Shown: positions 32,930-45,400, counted from the stretch's first letter. The stretch is DNA of 64,000 bases from Sepiola atlantica (GCA_963556195.1 OY744517.1:83995214-84059213), one strand, 5' to 3'. Program-made: numbers and translations. Notes: generated by a model not told the origin, from the letters alone.

Positions 32930-34620
32930 ACTTTAAAATTTTAATGTTGGAATTTTTAAGCCGAGAAGACCTCGAATGACAGGAAAAAAAATTTTCAAAA
33001 CTCTTTAAAAAAAATTTCAAGAGAAAATGACCAATGTTAAAACACTTTTATTCAGGATTTCGTAATCAACTTATCTGAAAAATGTAGGCATGCCCAGAAG
33101 AAGAGGTCATATTTGCAGCATATTTTTGAAGATATGAAGAAATTTTTTGTTAATGATTGTTTTACAGATTCAAACGAGAAAGAGGTGCGACTTTTGCTTG
33201 AATATGAAAGTATGGTAATTAAATACTACTATAATATCAAGGAGATACTTCGTTTCTGGAAACCATTTTGCTGTTACCAAATAAATTTGTCAAAGGGAGT
33301 TCACTTTTCGACATATGTTGGAAATGCCTTAATCTGACCAAAATGGATACAAGAGATTATACTACACTTGCAAGTATTGTGAATAAGGAGTGTGAAAAAT
33401 TCAAACTCAGCGAAATTACTCCAGATGTCTCAATATTAGTACAAGAACTATTAGCTCTGAAAGACACTAAAATAAGGCCACATCTACTCATAAACTGAAA
33501 CAAGATTCGAAGCTGACATTACAAAATATCTCTGAATAATCTCAACGTATAATAAATTTATGCCATGATACTACAAAAATTGAGGATACTACACATTGAG
33601 AAAAAAAGGAATAATGTAAAGAATTTTTTCTTTCAAAATTAATCCTTGTCATGAATGCAGACAAATACACTTATATAAAAATTGTCCATTAAAAAATAAA
33701 GAATATCATAATTGTGGCAATAAATGACATGTTCTCACATTGTAGAAAAGAAACCAGAAAGAAAATAAATCCAGCAATTAAAAATATGGTTAACTCTACA
33801 AAAGCAGAAAACGTATTTACTACAATATATATAACATTCGGAAATGTGCCAATAAAAGACACAAATATTAAAATCCAATTAGTCGCAGGGCCTGACTTGA
33901 TAAATTAAAATGGAAATTGGTCACAAAATAACAGGTAAAAAAGTTTTGAATCCATTTTTAGCAAAAAAAATTAAACTGAAAGCATTCATCATAGATCAAT
34001 CTCAAAACCTATTCAGAACAGCCTGGATTGGGTCATTTGATTTATGAAACCAGCCAATAAATAAATTTTGTAACACAGCCTTAACCAGTACCTAAAATTT
34101 AAAAAGAAAACTTAAATCAAATGTTCCTGACATTTTTTATGAAAAGTTAGGAATATGCTCAAAGGCAAAAGCAACAATTGAATTAAAAAATAATTCACAA
34201 CCGATTTTTAGACCAAAATATATGTACTCTTTCGCAGCTTTAGAAATAATTGAAAAAGAAGTGGACTGTTTAGAAAAATTGAGTTTTAAGTAAAACAGAT
34301 TATAGTGCTTGTGCGAGTCCCACAATTTATGTAAGGAAATGTTTTGTTTTTATCGATTATTTAACTGGAATAAACGATTGTTTAAAAATTTATAACTAAA
34401 GATTACCTAATCCTGAAAAGATATTTTTAGAATTAAATGGAAGACAAATATTCACAAAACTCGATTTATCAAATATATATATATATATACCTACCAATAC
34501 CATTAGAAGAGAAATTTACAAATTAAATGGAAGAAAAATATTCTCAAAACTTGATTTATCAGATATATATACACCTACAAATACCATTAGAACAGAAATG
34601 TACAAACCGATACACATAAA
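32930..34620 (+). pseudogene. Decayed Ty3/Gypsy-type retrotransposon
   Basis: A relic LTR-retrotransposon internal region with many stops and frame changes. In order: gag-like helical frames (33113-33337 and 33268-33498), a zinc-knuckle block with CHECRQIHLYKNC (about 33649-33690), and then a half-lost second knuckle. Next is a protease/linker-like stretch, then reverse transcriptase start motifs in separate frames: FRPKYMYSFAALEIIEKEVD (about 34207-34266), a DCL block and KLDLSNIY (about 34458-34480). RT ends before its catalytic aspartates and no integrase or LTR pair was recognised. A roughly 95-bp segment around ATTCACAAAACTCGATTTAT is duplicated at 34430-34520 and 34522-34610. Inactive. 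Confidence 0.72.
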
Positions 34621-34984
34621 GGCCTAGCTACACCCCTTTCTCTGCCAAATACATAACCCCATAATTGCCCCATTAAATACCGACTTTTCCCCAACTATCA
34701 CTCCTCATAATTATAACTTTCCATATCCACACTAATTTTCCTAAACATCATGCGTCTTTCAAATTTACATAAATAATTTGTTTTAAAGCTTCTAATAAAT
34801 TAATATTCGCAAATATACACTCATGGTTGTTTTTTTTTCAGATTTCCAGATGTATTTAAACTCTTTTTCTCGATGATAATCTTAATAAAAATTATAAATA
34901 GAATTTATTAAAGAGTCATTGATGGTAGTAGTTGTAAAAAAAGCACATTTTACTGAGCAACTAGCAAAAATTTGCGATCGAAGG

Positions 34985-35196
34985 GAGTATATATTTGCTA
35001 GTATATATAATACGCTTAGGCAGTTTCATGTTAATACATACGTTATCACCCTCTACCCATTTAAAAAAATAGGAATGTCTGATCGTTGAAAAGGCAATGC
35101 AAAAAAAGAAATTTCATTTGATGTAATTACTCGAACTAATATACTTTCTTGACCTTCAGAGTAGGATAAAAATGTAGTATCTGTTCTGTCCAAAGA
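34985..35196 (+). repeat. U2-headed repeat, left part of split copy
   Basis: Matches 4105-4335: CGCTTAGGCAGTTTCATGTT, ACGTTATCACCCTC, TTTCTTGACCTTCAGAGTAG, TGTAGTATCTGTTCTGTCC. It is broken after ACTGTACAAT by the nested element. Confidence 0.72.
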
Positions 35197-36031
35197 CTGT
35201 ACAATCAAGAGAGGTGTGAGGGTGCTCTATCCCTTAATAGATTTAAAAAACGGCCTATGCTAGAAATATCATTTCTTTGATCAATCATAACTCAAAAACC
35301 AATAAACCAAATTAGTTAAAACTTTGCACAAAATTTTCATTTGATAGGTTCTATAAGTGTGTAGAATTTCAGCATCATTAGTCAAGGCAACCCAGAGATC
35401 CAGAAAGGTCAGGCATGATTTTGTGTTATCCATGTGTACGTACGTATGTTCCACCCTGTATCTTATCAACTATTTGATGGATTCAGCTGATTTTTGGTAG
35501 AGATAGAGGTTCTAGGATCTAGTTGATGTATTTTAATTTCAGTTTACCATACACCTTATTTTTGCAGAAAATTCCAAAAAACCTTAAAAATGACCATGGT
35601 ATTGAGGCATAGCCTTTACAAAAGTAGTGACATTCCACGAAAAATGCCAGTATACTGAAATCATGTGCCCTTAATAGGGTTAAGATGAAAATTCATATAC
35701 ACTAAATGTACAAAGGCAAGGAAATTCCCAAATTTTTACACTTTTATTGTCATTAAGGGTATACGAGCACAACAGGGCTATGTATTTTACTGGTAGGAAT
35801 TTTTCTTCAGCGCACCTCACACACTTCATCCACTCATGCATAGAGATTTATACTGTAGTGATGAGATAATGAAATGGTTTGGTTGATATGTAGTCATACC
35901 CTTAATTAATGACAATAAAAGTGTAAAAATTAGGGAATTTCCTTGCTTTTGTACATTTAGTGTATATGAATTTTCATCTTAACCCTATTAAGGGCATATG
36001 ATTTCAGTATACTGGCATTTTTCATGGAATA
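35197..36031 (-). mobile_element. 830-bp element with foldback end, copy B (nested)
   Basis: Reverse-complement copy of 23529-24357, including the 400-bp palindrome at 35632-36031. It is inserted into the U2-headed repeat, whose two halves join cleanly when it is removed and then align with the intact copy at 4105-4645. Short AAT repetition at the junction may be the target duplication. Confidence 0.82.
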
Positions 36032-36276
36032 ATATCATAGAGTCTGCGTTCACAACAGACATCGATAGAATGGAAATATGTCGCAAACTCTTACATGGAT
36101 TTTGGAGATAGACCATGATAACCAGATATATACTCTAACTACATTGAACAAAGGTGATAAAATAATATTGTGTGGTCTGTGTTAACGCCGGATGTCCATA
36201 GAATGGGAATATTTTTAAACACAGCAGTAATATACAATGAAGGGTACAACTGTAGAATTTCCACGGGTCCCGCTAG

Positions 36277-36278
<2 letters not shown>
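36032..36278 (+). repeat. U2-headed repeat, right part of split copy
   Basis: Continues AATATCATAGAGTCTGCGTT, GGATTTTGGAGATAGACC, a second unit with GTCCATAGAATGGG, and the end ATTTCCACGGGTCCCGCTAG, next to a (TA)n tract. Confidence 0.72.

Positions 36279-36324
<46 letters not shown>
36279..36324. repeat. (TA)n microsatellite
   Basis: About 46 bp of TA alternation directly after the CCCGCTAG end of the U2-headed repeat. Confidence 0.97.
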
Positions 36325-36329
<5 letters not shown>

Positions 36330-36335
<6 letters not shown>

Positions 36336-37220
36336 GTTTTTTTATGTATTATTGCATAAAATCAATGAAAGCTTTCTGATTTTAGAAACAAGAATTTTAA
36401 TTATTAACGACTTCTCATGTTAAGTGGGATTTATAAAGTGATTTAGTTTTCAAAATAGTCATTAACACATCTTCTCTGCCTAATTAGGAATTGTCTCATC
36501 TTATTTTAGAAGATGTTAATTGAGAATGAAACCAAGAACAATGAACAGATTATTATTCAAAGACTTTTCAGGATGAAGAAAAAAAGGTTTACTTTTTCCA
36601 CTTTACTGTTCCTCATTAGCTTTTAGAGTTATAAAGTAAATTAGATCTTCTTAATGAGACTCTAATATGTAATTTTAAGTGGGACAGATTTTAAAAGTTG
36701 GACCTAAATAGTATTTTAAGCTGACAAATAAAACTTTGATTCTGACTAGCCAGTTTTATTTTATTATTGCACCATGTTATTGGCAATATGATAACATACT
36801 TCGCTACAATCGATTTTTAAAATTACTTATTCCGGTCTGGCAATTGGTAATATGGAGACATTCTTAACTAATCACCCAAAAAGAAAAATCAGCAACCTTT
36901 CATTTCAAGAGTGATAACCTGTTATTCCGTTATTAAGAGTTAGCATTGCTTATGTGCTTTTATTTATTTTCCTTACGATTTCGTTTTCTCTTTCTTTTCC
37001 TTATAAACAAAAGCAAGGGTTAATTTGTAATTTAAAGACGTCTGGATTATTGACCTATTCATTCTTTTTTCTTATGTCTTGCTTCGTTCTTTTAAATTCA
37101 AAAACAGTTTCACTTTTAGCATAGATACTGAAACTTACAAGAAATGCGTGATTATAGAACAGAAATATTTACAAAATAAATTTGAATGTAATGGATCTCG
37201 AACAACACCAGATCGGTACA
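36330..37220. other. No feature seen
   Basis: AT-rich, no recognisable gene or repeat boundary. The end GGTACAGCTAGTATATATAT at about 37214 resembles the tail of the U2-headed family. Confidence 0.4.
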
Positions 37221-37474
37221 GCTAGTATATATATATGAACCACTGTATAGTGTAGGTTTTTTCAAGACACTTTAATCCAAGAACTTTTTACTCTTTGTGA
37301 ATTTGTCTGATGATTTTGTAATGTTGCAGAGACGATATTGACATAAAAACGTTGTTTGGCACAAGACAAATGAAACGGACCGTAAAAAATATATCTCACA
37401 AAAATGTTATGTTTTTTGGGGAAATGTGAAAAAATAAAAATAATAAAATAAAACCATGGTTATTGGAATGAACT

Positions 37475-37478
<4 letters not shown>

Positions 37479-37549
<71 letters not shown>
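37479..37549. repeat. (TA)n microsatellite
   Basis: About 70 bp of pure TA alternation. Confidence 0.97.
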
Positions 37550-37553
<4 letters not shown>

Positions 37554-37574
37554 AAGGAAGGATGAGAGTAATCC

Positions 37575-37690
37575 GACGTAATGGGAAATGAGAACGGTAA
37601 AACCAAGAGATATTTATATATATTCTTCAACGTTTCGTCTTTATTGTAAGACTTCCTCAGGATGATAATTTTAAGAAAAATGTCTTGCAA
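37575..37690 (-). repeat. SINE-core-like fragment
   Basis: On the minus strand: TCCTGAGGAAGTCTTACAAT, AAAGACGAAACGTTGAAGAA, then AATATCTCTTGG. A decayed copy of the same stretch lies in opposite orientation at 38243-38320. This is the GACGAAACG core seen in the tRNA-headed SINEs. Confidence 0.6.
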
Positions 37691-37954
37691 GTACATCGAA
37701 ATATTGGGTTGACATGATGGGTTGATGAGATTTCACTCTCTGCCACTGGCTGACTTCTCTCAGCCCGTTCCTTGGTCCAGCGCTCTTAGTAGCCACCCCT
37801 ACTACTTTTTCTCAATTTATTTATTTTCTCATTTATATCTTATATTTGAATTTTTATGTTGATTTTAACATTTTGATTTTTAACTGTCCCAACCACGTGA
37901 CTCCCCAAATTTTTAAATTTTAAATTTCTTTTCTTCTTTTTTTCTCCATTTCAT

Positions 37955-38184
37955 TCTTTCCAAATATGATCTAAGGTTAAGATCGGATTATAACTCTGCC
38001 TGATGAGATCTCAGTTTATAATAACTGTTGATCGATCACATCGACATGCCAGTGTCGCAGATTTTGTACATGTCTGTGTAAATAAAAATAATCATATATA
38101 AAAGCTCTATTTGATATTGAGCACTTTTTATAAACCCGGTTGAAATTCTTTGGATTACTACCCTGTGGATGTTTTACCTGGATT

Positions 38185-38190
<6 letters not shown>
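37955..38190 (+). repeat. Foldback dispersed repeat, copy 2
   Basis: Single-arm copy of the unit at 1675-1880 (TAAGATCGGATTATAACTCT, CACATCGACATGCCAGTGTC, TTGATATTGAGCACTTTTTA), again followed at once by (TA)n. Confidence 0.88.
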
Positions 38191-38239
<49 letters not shown>

Positions 38240-38319
38240 GGGGAGGAGCAAATCTTGCAATAAAACGAAACGTTGATGAATATATAAAAAATATCTCTTG
38301 GTTTTTCCTTTTTCATTTC

Positions 38320-38400
<81 letters not shown>

Positions 38401-38401
38401 T
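38190..38401. repeat. Two (TA)n tracts and a (TTAG)n tract
   Basis: TA alternation at 38190-38234 and 38323-38371, then seven TTAG repeats at 38372-38401. A SINE-core fragment lies between the TA tracts. Confidence 0.95.
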
Positions 38402-39005
38402 AGTAGTATGAAAATATATCTATGGCCAGTAAGCTACACAGAGGCATCCATGTTTCATCTCCGCAGGGAATCATCAGGCTAAATGCACAGAATTTGTTTA
38501 TTGATTGTTTTTATATATCCAAGTAGTGTTTAGTCCATCTTACTAACTAATATAATATTATAAGGTGGTATAATGTATTGTGTATAGATTTTCTAGTATT
38601 TACTTCAATAGTGCTCAATACCTGAGTAGAGCTTAGTAGTATGAAAATATATTTATGCCAATTAAGTTAAACAGAGGCGTCCATGTTCCTTTCTCGCAGG
38701 GAAGCATCAGGCTAAATACACGCATTTTTGTTTTTGATTATTTTTATATATCTTAGTAGTGTTTAATTTAGCTAGTCACCTGATTGGTTAGTTAACTAGA
38801 CTAAACACTAATTGGATATATAAAAATAATTAATAATAAAAATCTGTGCATTTAGCCTGATAATTCCCTGCAGAGATGAAACATGGACGCCTCTGTTTTG
38901 CTTAATTTCCATAGATATATTTACTCTTACGTTGTACTCGGGTATTGAGCACTGTTGAAGCAAATACTGAAAATCTATGCACAATACATCATATCACCTT
39001 ATACA
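38402..39005. repeat. Three-copy foldback repeat
   Basis: Two direct copies (38402-38600 and 38636-38790) and one inverted copy (38795-39005) share AGTATGAAAATATATCTATG, CTACACAGAGGCATCCATGT and GGGAATCATCAGGCTAAATG. The second and third meet around a TTAGTTAACTAG palindrome at 38788. Confidence 0.8.
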
Positions 39006-39220
39006 TGTGTATATACATGAAATAACGAATTATATATACATTTTTTCCCCACAATCAGACAAACAACTCAGGCACCACAAACTGGAAACCCTAGACTTGA
39101 GTTTTGCTGTCAATGGGGCTCTTCAGTAGGACACATGACATAATTCGAAACCCGATTAAGCCATAACACTAATAAAAATGTGTCTAGTTAGAAAGCTGAA
39201 TGAAAAATGTGGCTTTAAAA

Positions 39221-39263
39221 ATTAATTTCACGTTTTGATTATAAATCAAAACGTGAAATTAAT
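39221..39263. repeat. Perfect 20-bp-arm palindrome
   Basis: ATTAATTTCACGTTTTGATT, a 3-bp loop ATA, then the exact reverse complement. Confidence 0.95.
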
Positions 39264-39530
39264 TCAATGGTAGTATTTATCTTCATTGAGAAATTAAATT
39301 CATTCAGTAAAGTGATGAAGCAGATAGCCACCGTCTGTCATGAAATGATGTCTGTAAAAATACTTTCTTTTTTTTATTGTGTCACTACTTATCAAGGCCA
39401 ACAGACACTCGGGGATAAGAATTAATGAAGCAGAATGATGTTCAGCTGAAAGATGAAGAACACTATGGGCGTACTAACATTGACCAATGGTATGAACTGC
39501 ATTTGTGTGCTTATGGCATAGTTTTTTTTG

Positions 39531-39918
39531 TTGTTTTTTTTACGTAGTTCACCTCAAACAAGGTAAGCTGCCACTGTAGACGTAGGGGGCTACTGAGAAG
39601 AAAGAACAGCGGAGAAGGTTGGGGGGTCAACCTAAACTGGGATCTGCGCAGCGAGGTGTCTGTTTACATTAATTTTAAACTTCTGCATGTCAGTACTGTC
39701 GGGGAAACAGGGGGCAGAGAGGGAGTTCCAGAAACCAGCAGCACAAGGAAAGAAGCTATTTGAGTAGAAAGCTCTCCGGCATCTGGGGACCTCCACAGTG
39801 AATGGATTGGAGTTAGTCGATTGTCGAGTTGTTCTAGTGAATTTACGTCGAGGGGGCACCAGAGTAGCCAATTCATCGGAGCATAATCCATTGAAGTATT
39901 TGTAAAACAAGCACAAGT
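39531..39918 (-). mobile_element. 5'-truncated LINE fragment
   Basis: Third minus-strand copy of the LINE 3' end. A T-run at 39523-39540 marks the tail, followed by the shared ACGTAGTTCACCTCAAACAA end. Coding remains: CLFYKYFNGLCSDELATLVP, RAFYSNSFFPCAAGFWNSLS and the C-terminus. It is much shorter than the other copies (5' end at about 39918) and sits inside dispersed repeat D, whose left piece is about 39385-39520 and right piece 39919-40175. Confidence 0.83.
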
Positions 39919-40175
39919 TTAGGACAAGAATTTGCTCACATTGGATTTGAAGATGACCAAATTGTAATCCGGGAAACAGTCCTGCAGTAATATGCTCCAC
40001 GGGCAGAAAGTCCTTGCAACAAAGCTTTGTCCATGGAAATTCTACCTGATGTTAGGTACGTGGAGAGAAAAAGTAACATCTTCTGTTCGTTGTGGTAGGT
40101 AGCAATACGAGTTCATACTATGAATATCTTACAAGGAAGCATCAAAGATTGGAGCTCAGTCAAGCACTGTCCATG
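39919..40175 (+). repeat. Dispersed repeat D, right part
   Basis: TTGCTCACATTGGATTTGAA, GATGACCAAATTGTAATCCG, GAAACAGTCCTGCAGTAATA and AGATTGGAGCTCAGTCAAGC match 47080-47270 and 16430-16500. Confidence 0.7.
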
Positions 40176-40409
40176 GAAATAACGGTGAGTAAAGAGAGAC
40201 TAACAACTTTTTTTCTGTGAGAAAGGGGCTGTAAGCTCCAAGATTAATAATAGATTTTATTTTAATCACATAATTGTAATTTTTTTCTTGTTTTAATATA
40301 GTAAAATAAAAGTCTATTCCTTTATAATTATTACTTTTTAATAATTATAATATTTTTTATATATTGATGAAAACAAAAATGTCCTTCCTAAAACAAAAAC
40401 AGAATAGCT

Positions 40410-41480
40410 ACCTGATATAACTTAGTCGGAAGTTATAATAACAAAATAACCAGAGTGTAAGGTCTTTAAAAGAGGATGGTTTATTACAACGTATATCTTG
40501 TACAAAACAATAGCACTACCGGTAATCCAACTTAATACACTCGAATACAGTCAAATACCGTCGAATACACGTACTAGTGTTCATAGTATATATATTCTAC
40601 AGACTAGTTCACTTATTAGTGACTGAGGGGAGTCCGGTATCCCATCACAACACTACCTTTTCTAAATGCAGTCATAACTTAAAATTTAACTAATAAGCAT
40701 TTTAACGGATGAACTTTCAAGCAAGGTTAAGTTGGGTCGATCATCAGACCAAGATCAGGGCAGAAGATGTGGACATGAATAAATAGCATGCCTTCTTACC
40801 GAAATTTGTCTACTTTCCACTGGCTAGGTCAATCGGACCATAGACTAATTATGGTTTGGCTGACTTTAGGGAATAGGCTTAAAATAGCCAGGTACTGGAA
40901 GTGTAATATCTCCTCGTTGGAGATGTGATACTTCCGGGAAAAGCTACAACTACTTATCTAGTGGGCTTGTAGCAGTCACCAATAGGGACTACTTTTGAAT
41001 GCTTAATCACTGTCCCTGTGAGCTGGCTTGTCCAATAAAATCACAGGGCGCAGTAATATCGTTAGTTCTCTCAGGGACTACTTATGTCCCCTTAGGGTTC
41101 GAGGAAAAAGATCAGACGACCTCCTGGCACCAGCTTGGACACATCGCAGAGAGCACCAGCGAGGAACGAGGAAACGCTCTCTCTCTCTCCTGCCGCCGTC
41201 GCCACTTGACGACTACTACCATCTTCACCTGAAGAAATCCACGGGCGGCCCTAAGAACTCTTATATTCTTCCTCTTCCTCAGACGGACACCGTCCCACTA
41301 TCTTCTACCTATACCAAACGGTATAGGTAACCTTGAGTTAATAAAACCCCTTTTTGTTATAGTTACAGAAATACTTTTCGTTGTTCCATTTCTTTACGAG
41401 AAGATAAAAGGATAACCCCTTTCATCCCTCTCATCATCTCCTTACAGGCTTTCGTGGAGGCGGTTACCAGGAGTAAGTGG
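40410..41480 (+). other. Retroelement-like GC-rich region
   Basis: Relatively GC-rich against its flanks, with CTCTCTCTCTCCTGCCGCCG, an AATAAAACCCC signal (41340) and GGCGGTTACCAGGAGTAAG (41459). It looks like an LTR or LINE 5' region, but no matching second LTR or primer site was found. Confidence 0.3.
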
Positions 41481-41554
41481 TTGGTTTGCTTAAAAACTAA
41501 GATGAAAAGCTTCTGGGTCAAATACGCTCATCATCTCTCACTAGATAAGGCCAA

Positions 41555-41785
41555 GGAAAGAAGAATTTAAAAGAGAAACTAACCTGGGATATTGTAAGCA
41601 TAGAACTAGCTAAGCAGGACCTACGACGCGAGGCTAGCGAGTGTTACGAGGGCCAAGTAGTTCGAGCTAGGGTAAGGAAAGTTTCTAATGAAGCTGTGAA
41701 CTCTGACGCAGATGAGAGTAAGGAAGTTTCTAGGAATAGCTCGGATAAGTACATTAGAAAAGTCATTATTGTTTCGCTTTTTTAA
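41555..41785 (+). pseudogene. Retroelement ORF fragment, possibly Tx1-like
   Basis: An open segment without a start codon encodes KLTWDIVSIELAKQDLRREA, then SECYEGQVVRARVRKVSNEA, and ends at a TAA after RKVIIVSLF. It resembles the region before the reverse transcriptase domain in Tx1-like LINEs, from memory only. Codon use is more GC-rich than its surroundings. Truncated downstream into AT-rich DNA. Confidence 0.4.
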
Positions 41786-41789
41786 GTTT

Positions 41790-42975
41790 CTTTTTTCTAG
41801 CTATGATTTTGAAAGTTAAGTTTAATCATGACATTATCGTTTGGTCGTGAAATCATTAACTGAAAAAAATTCTTATAAAATAATAATTAATGATTTTACA
41901 GTAATGTTATTTTACACGAGGATTTGCCAAGAATTTTAGAGCCAGAAATGACTTTCTATTTCACAGTTTAAATGCTTCGAAATGTCTTTGAAATTTTGAA
42001 GTGTAACAAAGTCATTCATTTTTTTTTAACTATTAAAAAGAGATGAAAAATGCTGACTTGCAAATTATTTTTTTAAATAGGATTTAAAAATAAGTTTTAT
42101 TTTACATAATTTGATTATTATTCAATTCATAGTAAATAATATAAATAATTCAATGTGTAATTATCGAAGATAAACAGCATTTTTTCTATAAAAAAAATGT
42201 AACAAAAATATTTTGCGTCCTCGAAGCTACATTCGCTGCCCTAGCATATCTCACCGCACAAGTTTTATTCATACAGAGATCATAAAAAAATATATATATT
42301 AAATTTTTTCCCCATGAGCTTTTGTTTTTCATTGGGTTTCAAAAATCGTTATTCTTCAGAAAACAAAACCTTTTATTTATATTTTTAAATGTATATAAAA
42401 TCATTTCTTTTTTTTAGAATTGTGACACAATCGAGAAATACTGATGTTCTTTGGGTTAGGGACATAAATGAACCAACTTTTATGTATAAACTTTAATTCT
42501 TGCCAGAAAGTAGTAAGTAAGTAATTTAAAGGCTTTAAAATCATTTTTGAACACAACGTTTGGTCTTGCAATTATTAATTGAAGCAAATCGTTTCATTTT
42601 ACAGAATTTAAAAATAATAATTCAATTAGTAATTAGATCAAATAACGTTCAAATTCTGTGATTTGGAAGAAAATCAGTGATTGTTTGAATCTTCGTCGAT
42701 TAACCAATCAAACGCATCTGCCACTGGTGCATACAGTAAATGTCTCTTATTAAATAAAATCTGTTTTTTAATGAGAATAAAAGCTTCTCCTCTCCTCTAA
42801 ATATGACTAACCGAAAATAAAATATCGCTCAGGATTAAATATTAAAATTTATTGTAAGTACAATTTGTTATGAAGACGGATCGCTATTTGACATGACTGA
42901 AACAGAAGTATGAACCTTGTATTAAAAATACTAGCAATAACAAAACTCCGAGAAACAGATTGGCTATACTTTAAA
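41790..42975. other. AT-rich, no feature seen
   Basis: Low-complexity AT-rich sequence. CTTTTTTAAG- and ATTCAAT-type stretches only. Confidence 0.45.
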
Positions 42976-42976
42976 C

Positions 42977-43385
<409 letters not shown>

Positions 43386-43730
43386 AATATTACGCTCTTA
43401 ATTTTTAACTTTTAACTTTAATTCTCAATTAATCGAGCACTCTGCTGGGATTTTTTCCTGCTATATTACAAAGAAGTTATATATATATATATATGAATGA
43501 TGTTTGTATGTATATATAGATCAAGATACAACATATTCAAATGTTTGGTAATTTCCAATGTTAATCTACAGATATCTACTCTGGCTGATACTAGTAATAG
43601 TGTGTGAATCAACAAAATATTAAAGAAATACATCTATTAAGCAATATATTCATGATATAAAACGAGATAATAAAACTCTTTATCTTAATTTATTATCTGT
43701 GTCTTTACTTTTCTAATTTCTTTTTCAAAA

Positions 43731-43802
43731 AGGCAATCTCACAAGAGAGGGATTCCTCATAAACTTGCTTCTTGGCAAACAGAATGTAATTTACCAGATT
43801 TT
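43731..43802 (-). repeat. Second copy of the hairpin loop
   Basis: The reverse complement of 43203-43272 with a few changes (GGCAATCTCACAAGAGAGGG, TTGCTTCTTGGCAAACAGAA). Together with the hairpin it suggests an inverted duplication of a larger unit. Confidence 0.85.
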
Positions 43803-44188
43803 ATCAAATCTCCTCATTTTTTTTTTATCATCATCCGCATTCCTTTCAAAGCAATGCCCTCTCGACCACTAAATTTCTTTATTTCCCCAATTCATTATTT
43901 ATTAATGCCTTCTTCCCTGTTACATTTTCATAACACTTGCAATTATGACCATCCATAGATTCGGTTGATTCTATCAGTGACTGCCATTTATCAGTCTACC
44001 TTTCTCGAACAACAACCGAAGATAGTAAGCTTGTTTTCATAAAGAGATTAGTCTTAAGTATTTGTCTTCCGTTTTAACTTTTTACCTAGCAACGTTCTCA
44101 TGTGGTAGGAACATATAACAGACTGGCAGGAATTGGTGGCGAAGATCTTCTTATTCGTAGAAGTAAACATTTCTGTTAGTAGCATATA

Positions 44189-44189
44189 G

Positions 44190-44248
<59 letters not shown>

Positions 44249-44460
44249 GGTTTAACGTCCGTTTTACATAATGGCATATGTTGGACGGCTTTTAGAAATT
44301 GACTTTCAAACTAACCTATCTCTAGCCAGGTCTTTATTAATCCCTCTTTCTATCATGTACTTTCTTATCCTTGGCTTCTCCAGCCAACTGACCCTGCTAC
44401 CTCAGCATATAGTGATATTTCTAAAAGCAAGAAAGGAAAACATACTAGTTTGAAACATGG
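44189..44460 (+). repeat. (TCA)n-linked dispersed repeat, copy 1
   Basis: About 20 TCA triplets (44189-44248) followed by GGTTTAACGTCCGTTTTACA and ATGTTGGACGGCTTTTAGAA. The (TCATCA)GTTTAACGTCCG...GGTTGGACGG arrangement is one I remember as widespread in cephalopod sequences. Confidence 0.8.
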
Positions 44461-44544
44461 ACTATGTGCCTAAAACTATTGGTAAAGGTATGAACCCTCT
44501 CTTCCATGTATAGGTTAAACATTGTCTTCAATTAATCATTTAGA

Positions 44545-44760
44545 GTTGTCATCATCATAGTTGGTTTAACATCCGTTTTATATAATGGCATATGTTGGAC
44601 GGCTTTTAGAAATTGACTTTCAAATTAACCTATCTTTGCTCAGGTCTTTATTTATCCCTTTTTGTCTCAAGTCCATTCTTATCTCTTCCTCCCATGTTTT
44701 CCTTGCCCTTCCCCATTAAACTGAACCTGCTACTTCAACTGTTTTACATCTACTAACCCA
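44545..44760 (+). repeat. (TCA)n-linked dispersed repeat, copy 2
   Basis: TCATCATAGTTGGTTTAACA, TCCGTTTTATATAATGGC, ATGTTGGACGGCTTTTAGAA and AATTGACTTTCAAATTAACC repeat the unit 290 bp upstream, with the (TCA) tract nearly gone. Confidence 0.8.
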
Positions 44761-45242
44761 AGAACTCTCATCGATTTTTTCAACACGGAAATACAATCTA
44801 AGGCTCCCATTATGCACACATCTCCCTTTACTGTCCAAGTTTAATCTTCGCTCTAGGAACAAATGTCACTAAACTAAAAGGTGTTTTTTTTCGCAAAATA
44901 TATTTTAAACTGTTTTCCGTTCCTATGCAACAGATATAATTCTGATAGTAAATACATTAATATTTTACCTGAGCAACGTTCCTGTGATGGAATATATTAT
45001 ACAATACTTAAGAAACTTTTCGACTTTTAGAAATTAGTGACGCAAGTCTGATTTTTACAAATTAACATAGATTTTTTAGGATATTAGATTGAAAATTTTT
45101 ATCACCATGGTGGAATCTGTTTTGTTATACAGCTCGACTGACGAAACAGTAAAAAAAGCATCACTTGATGAAACATACACAAAGAAAGAGACAAAGAGGA
45201 AAGAATTCATGTGAGGAGTGTATAGCGAAAATAATTTTTAGC

Positions 45243-45400
45243 TAATTATTCTTAAAATAATATATGAAACTTAAACCAATGAAAACAAACCATACGGGTC
45301 ACATGATAAAATTGAACCAATAAGAACAAAGCCTTTTCTCTTTCCACTAATTATTCTTAAAATAATATATGAAACTACACCGGTACATGAATATAACGAT
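45243..45400. repeat. Direct repeat plus CCAAT-rich segment
   Basis: AATTATTCTTAAAATAATAT followed by ATGAAACT occurs at 45243 and 45351. The segment between (AAACCAATGAAAACAAACCA, ACGGGTCACATGAT, GAACCAATAAGAACAAAGCC) recurs reversed at 48092-48165. Confidence 0.75.

Noticed and set aside
34842..34915. Possible terminal exon after a strong TTTTTTTTTCAG acceptor
   Set aside because: The following short open frame is AT-rich, matches nothing I know, and lies next to a Gypsy relic.
38372..38401. Telomere-like tract
   Set aside because: The unit is TTAG, not TTAGGG, and only seven copies occur between other microsatellites.
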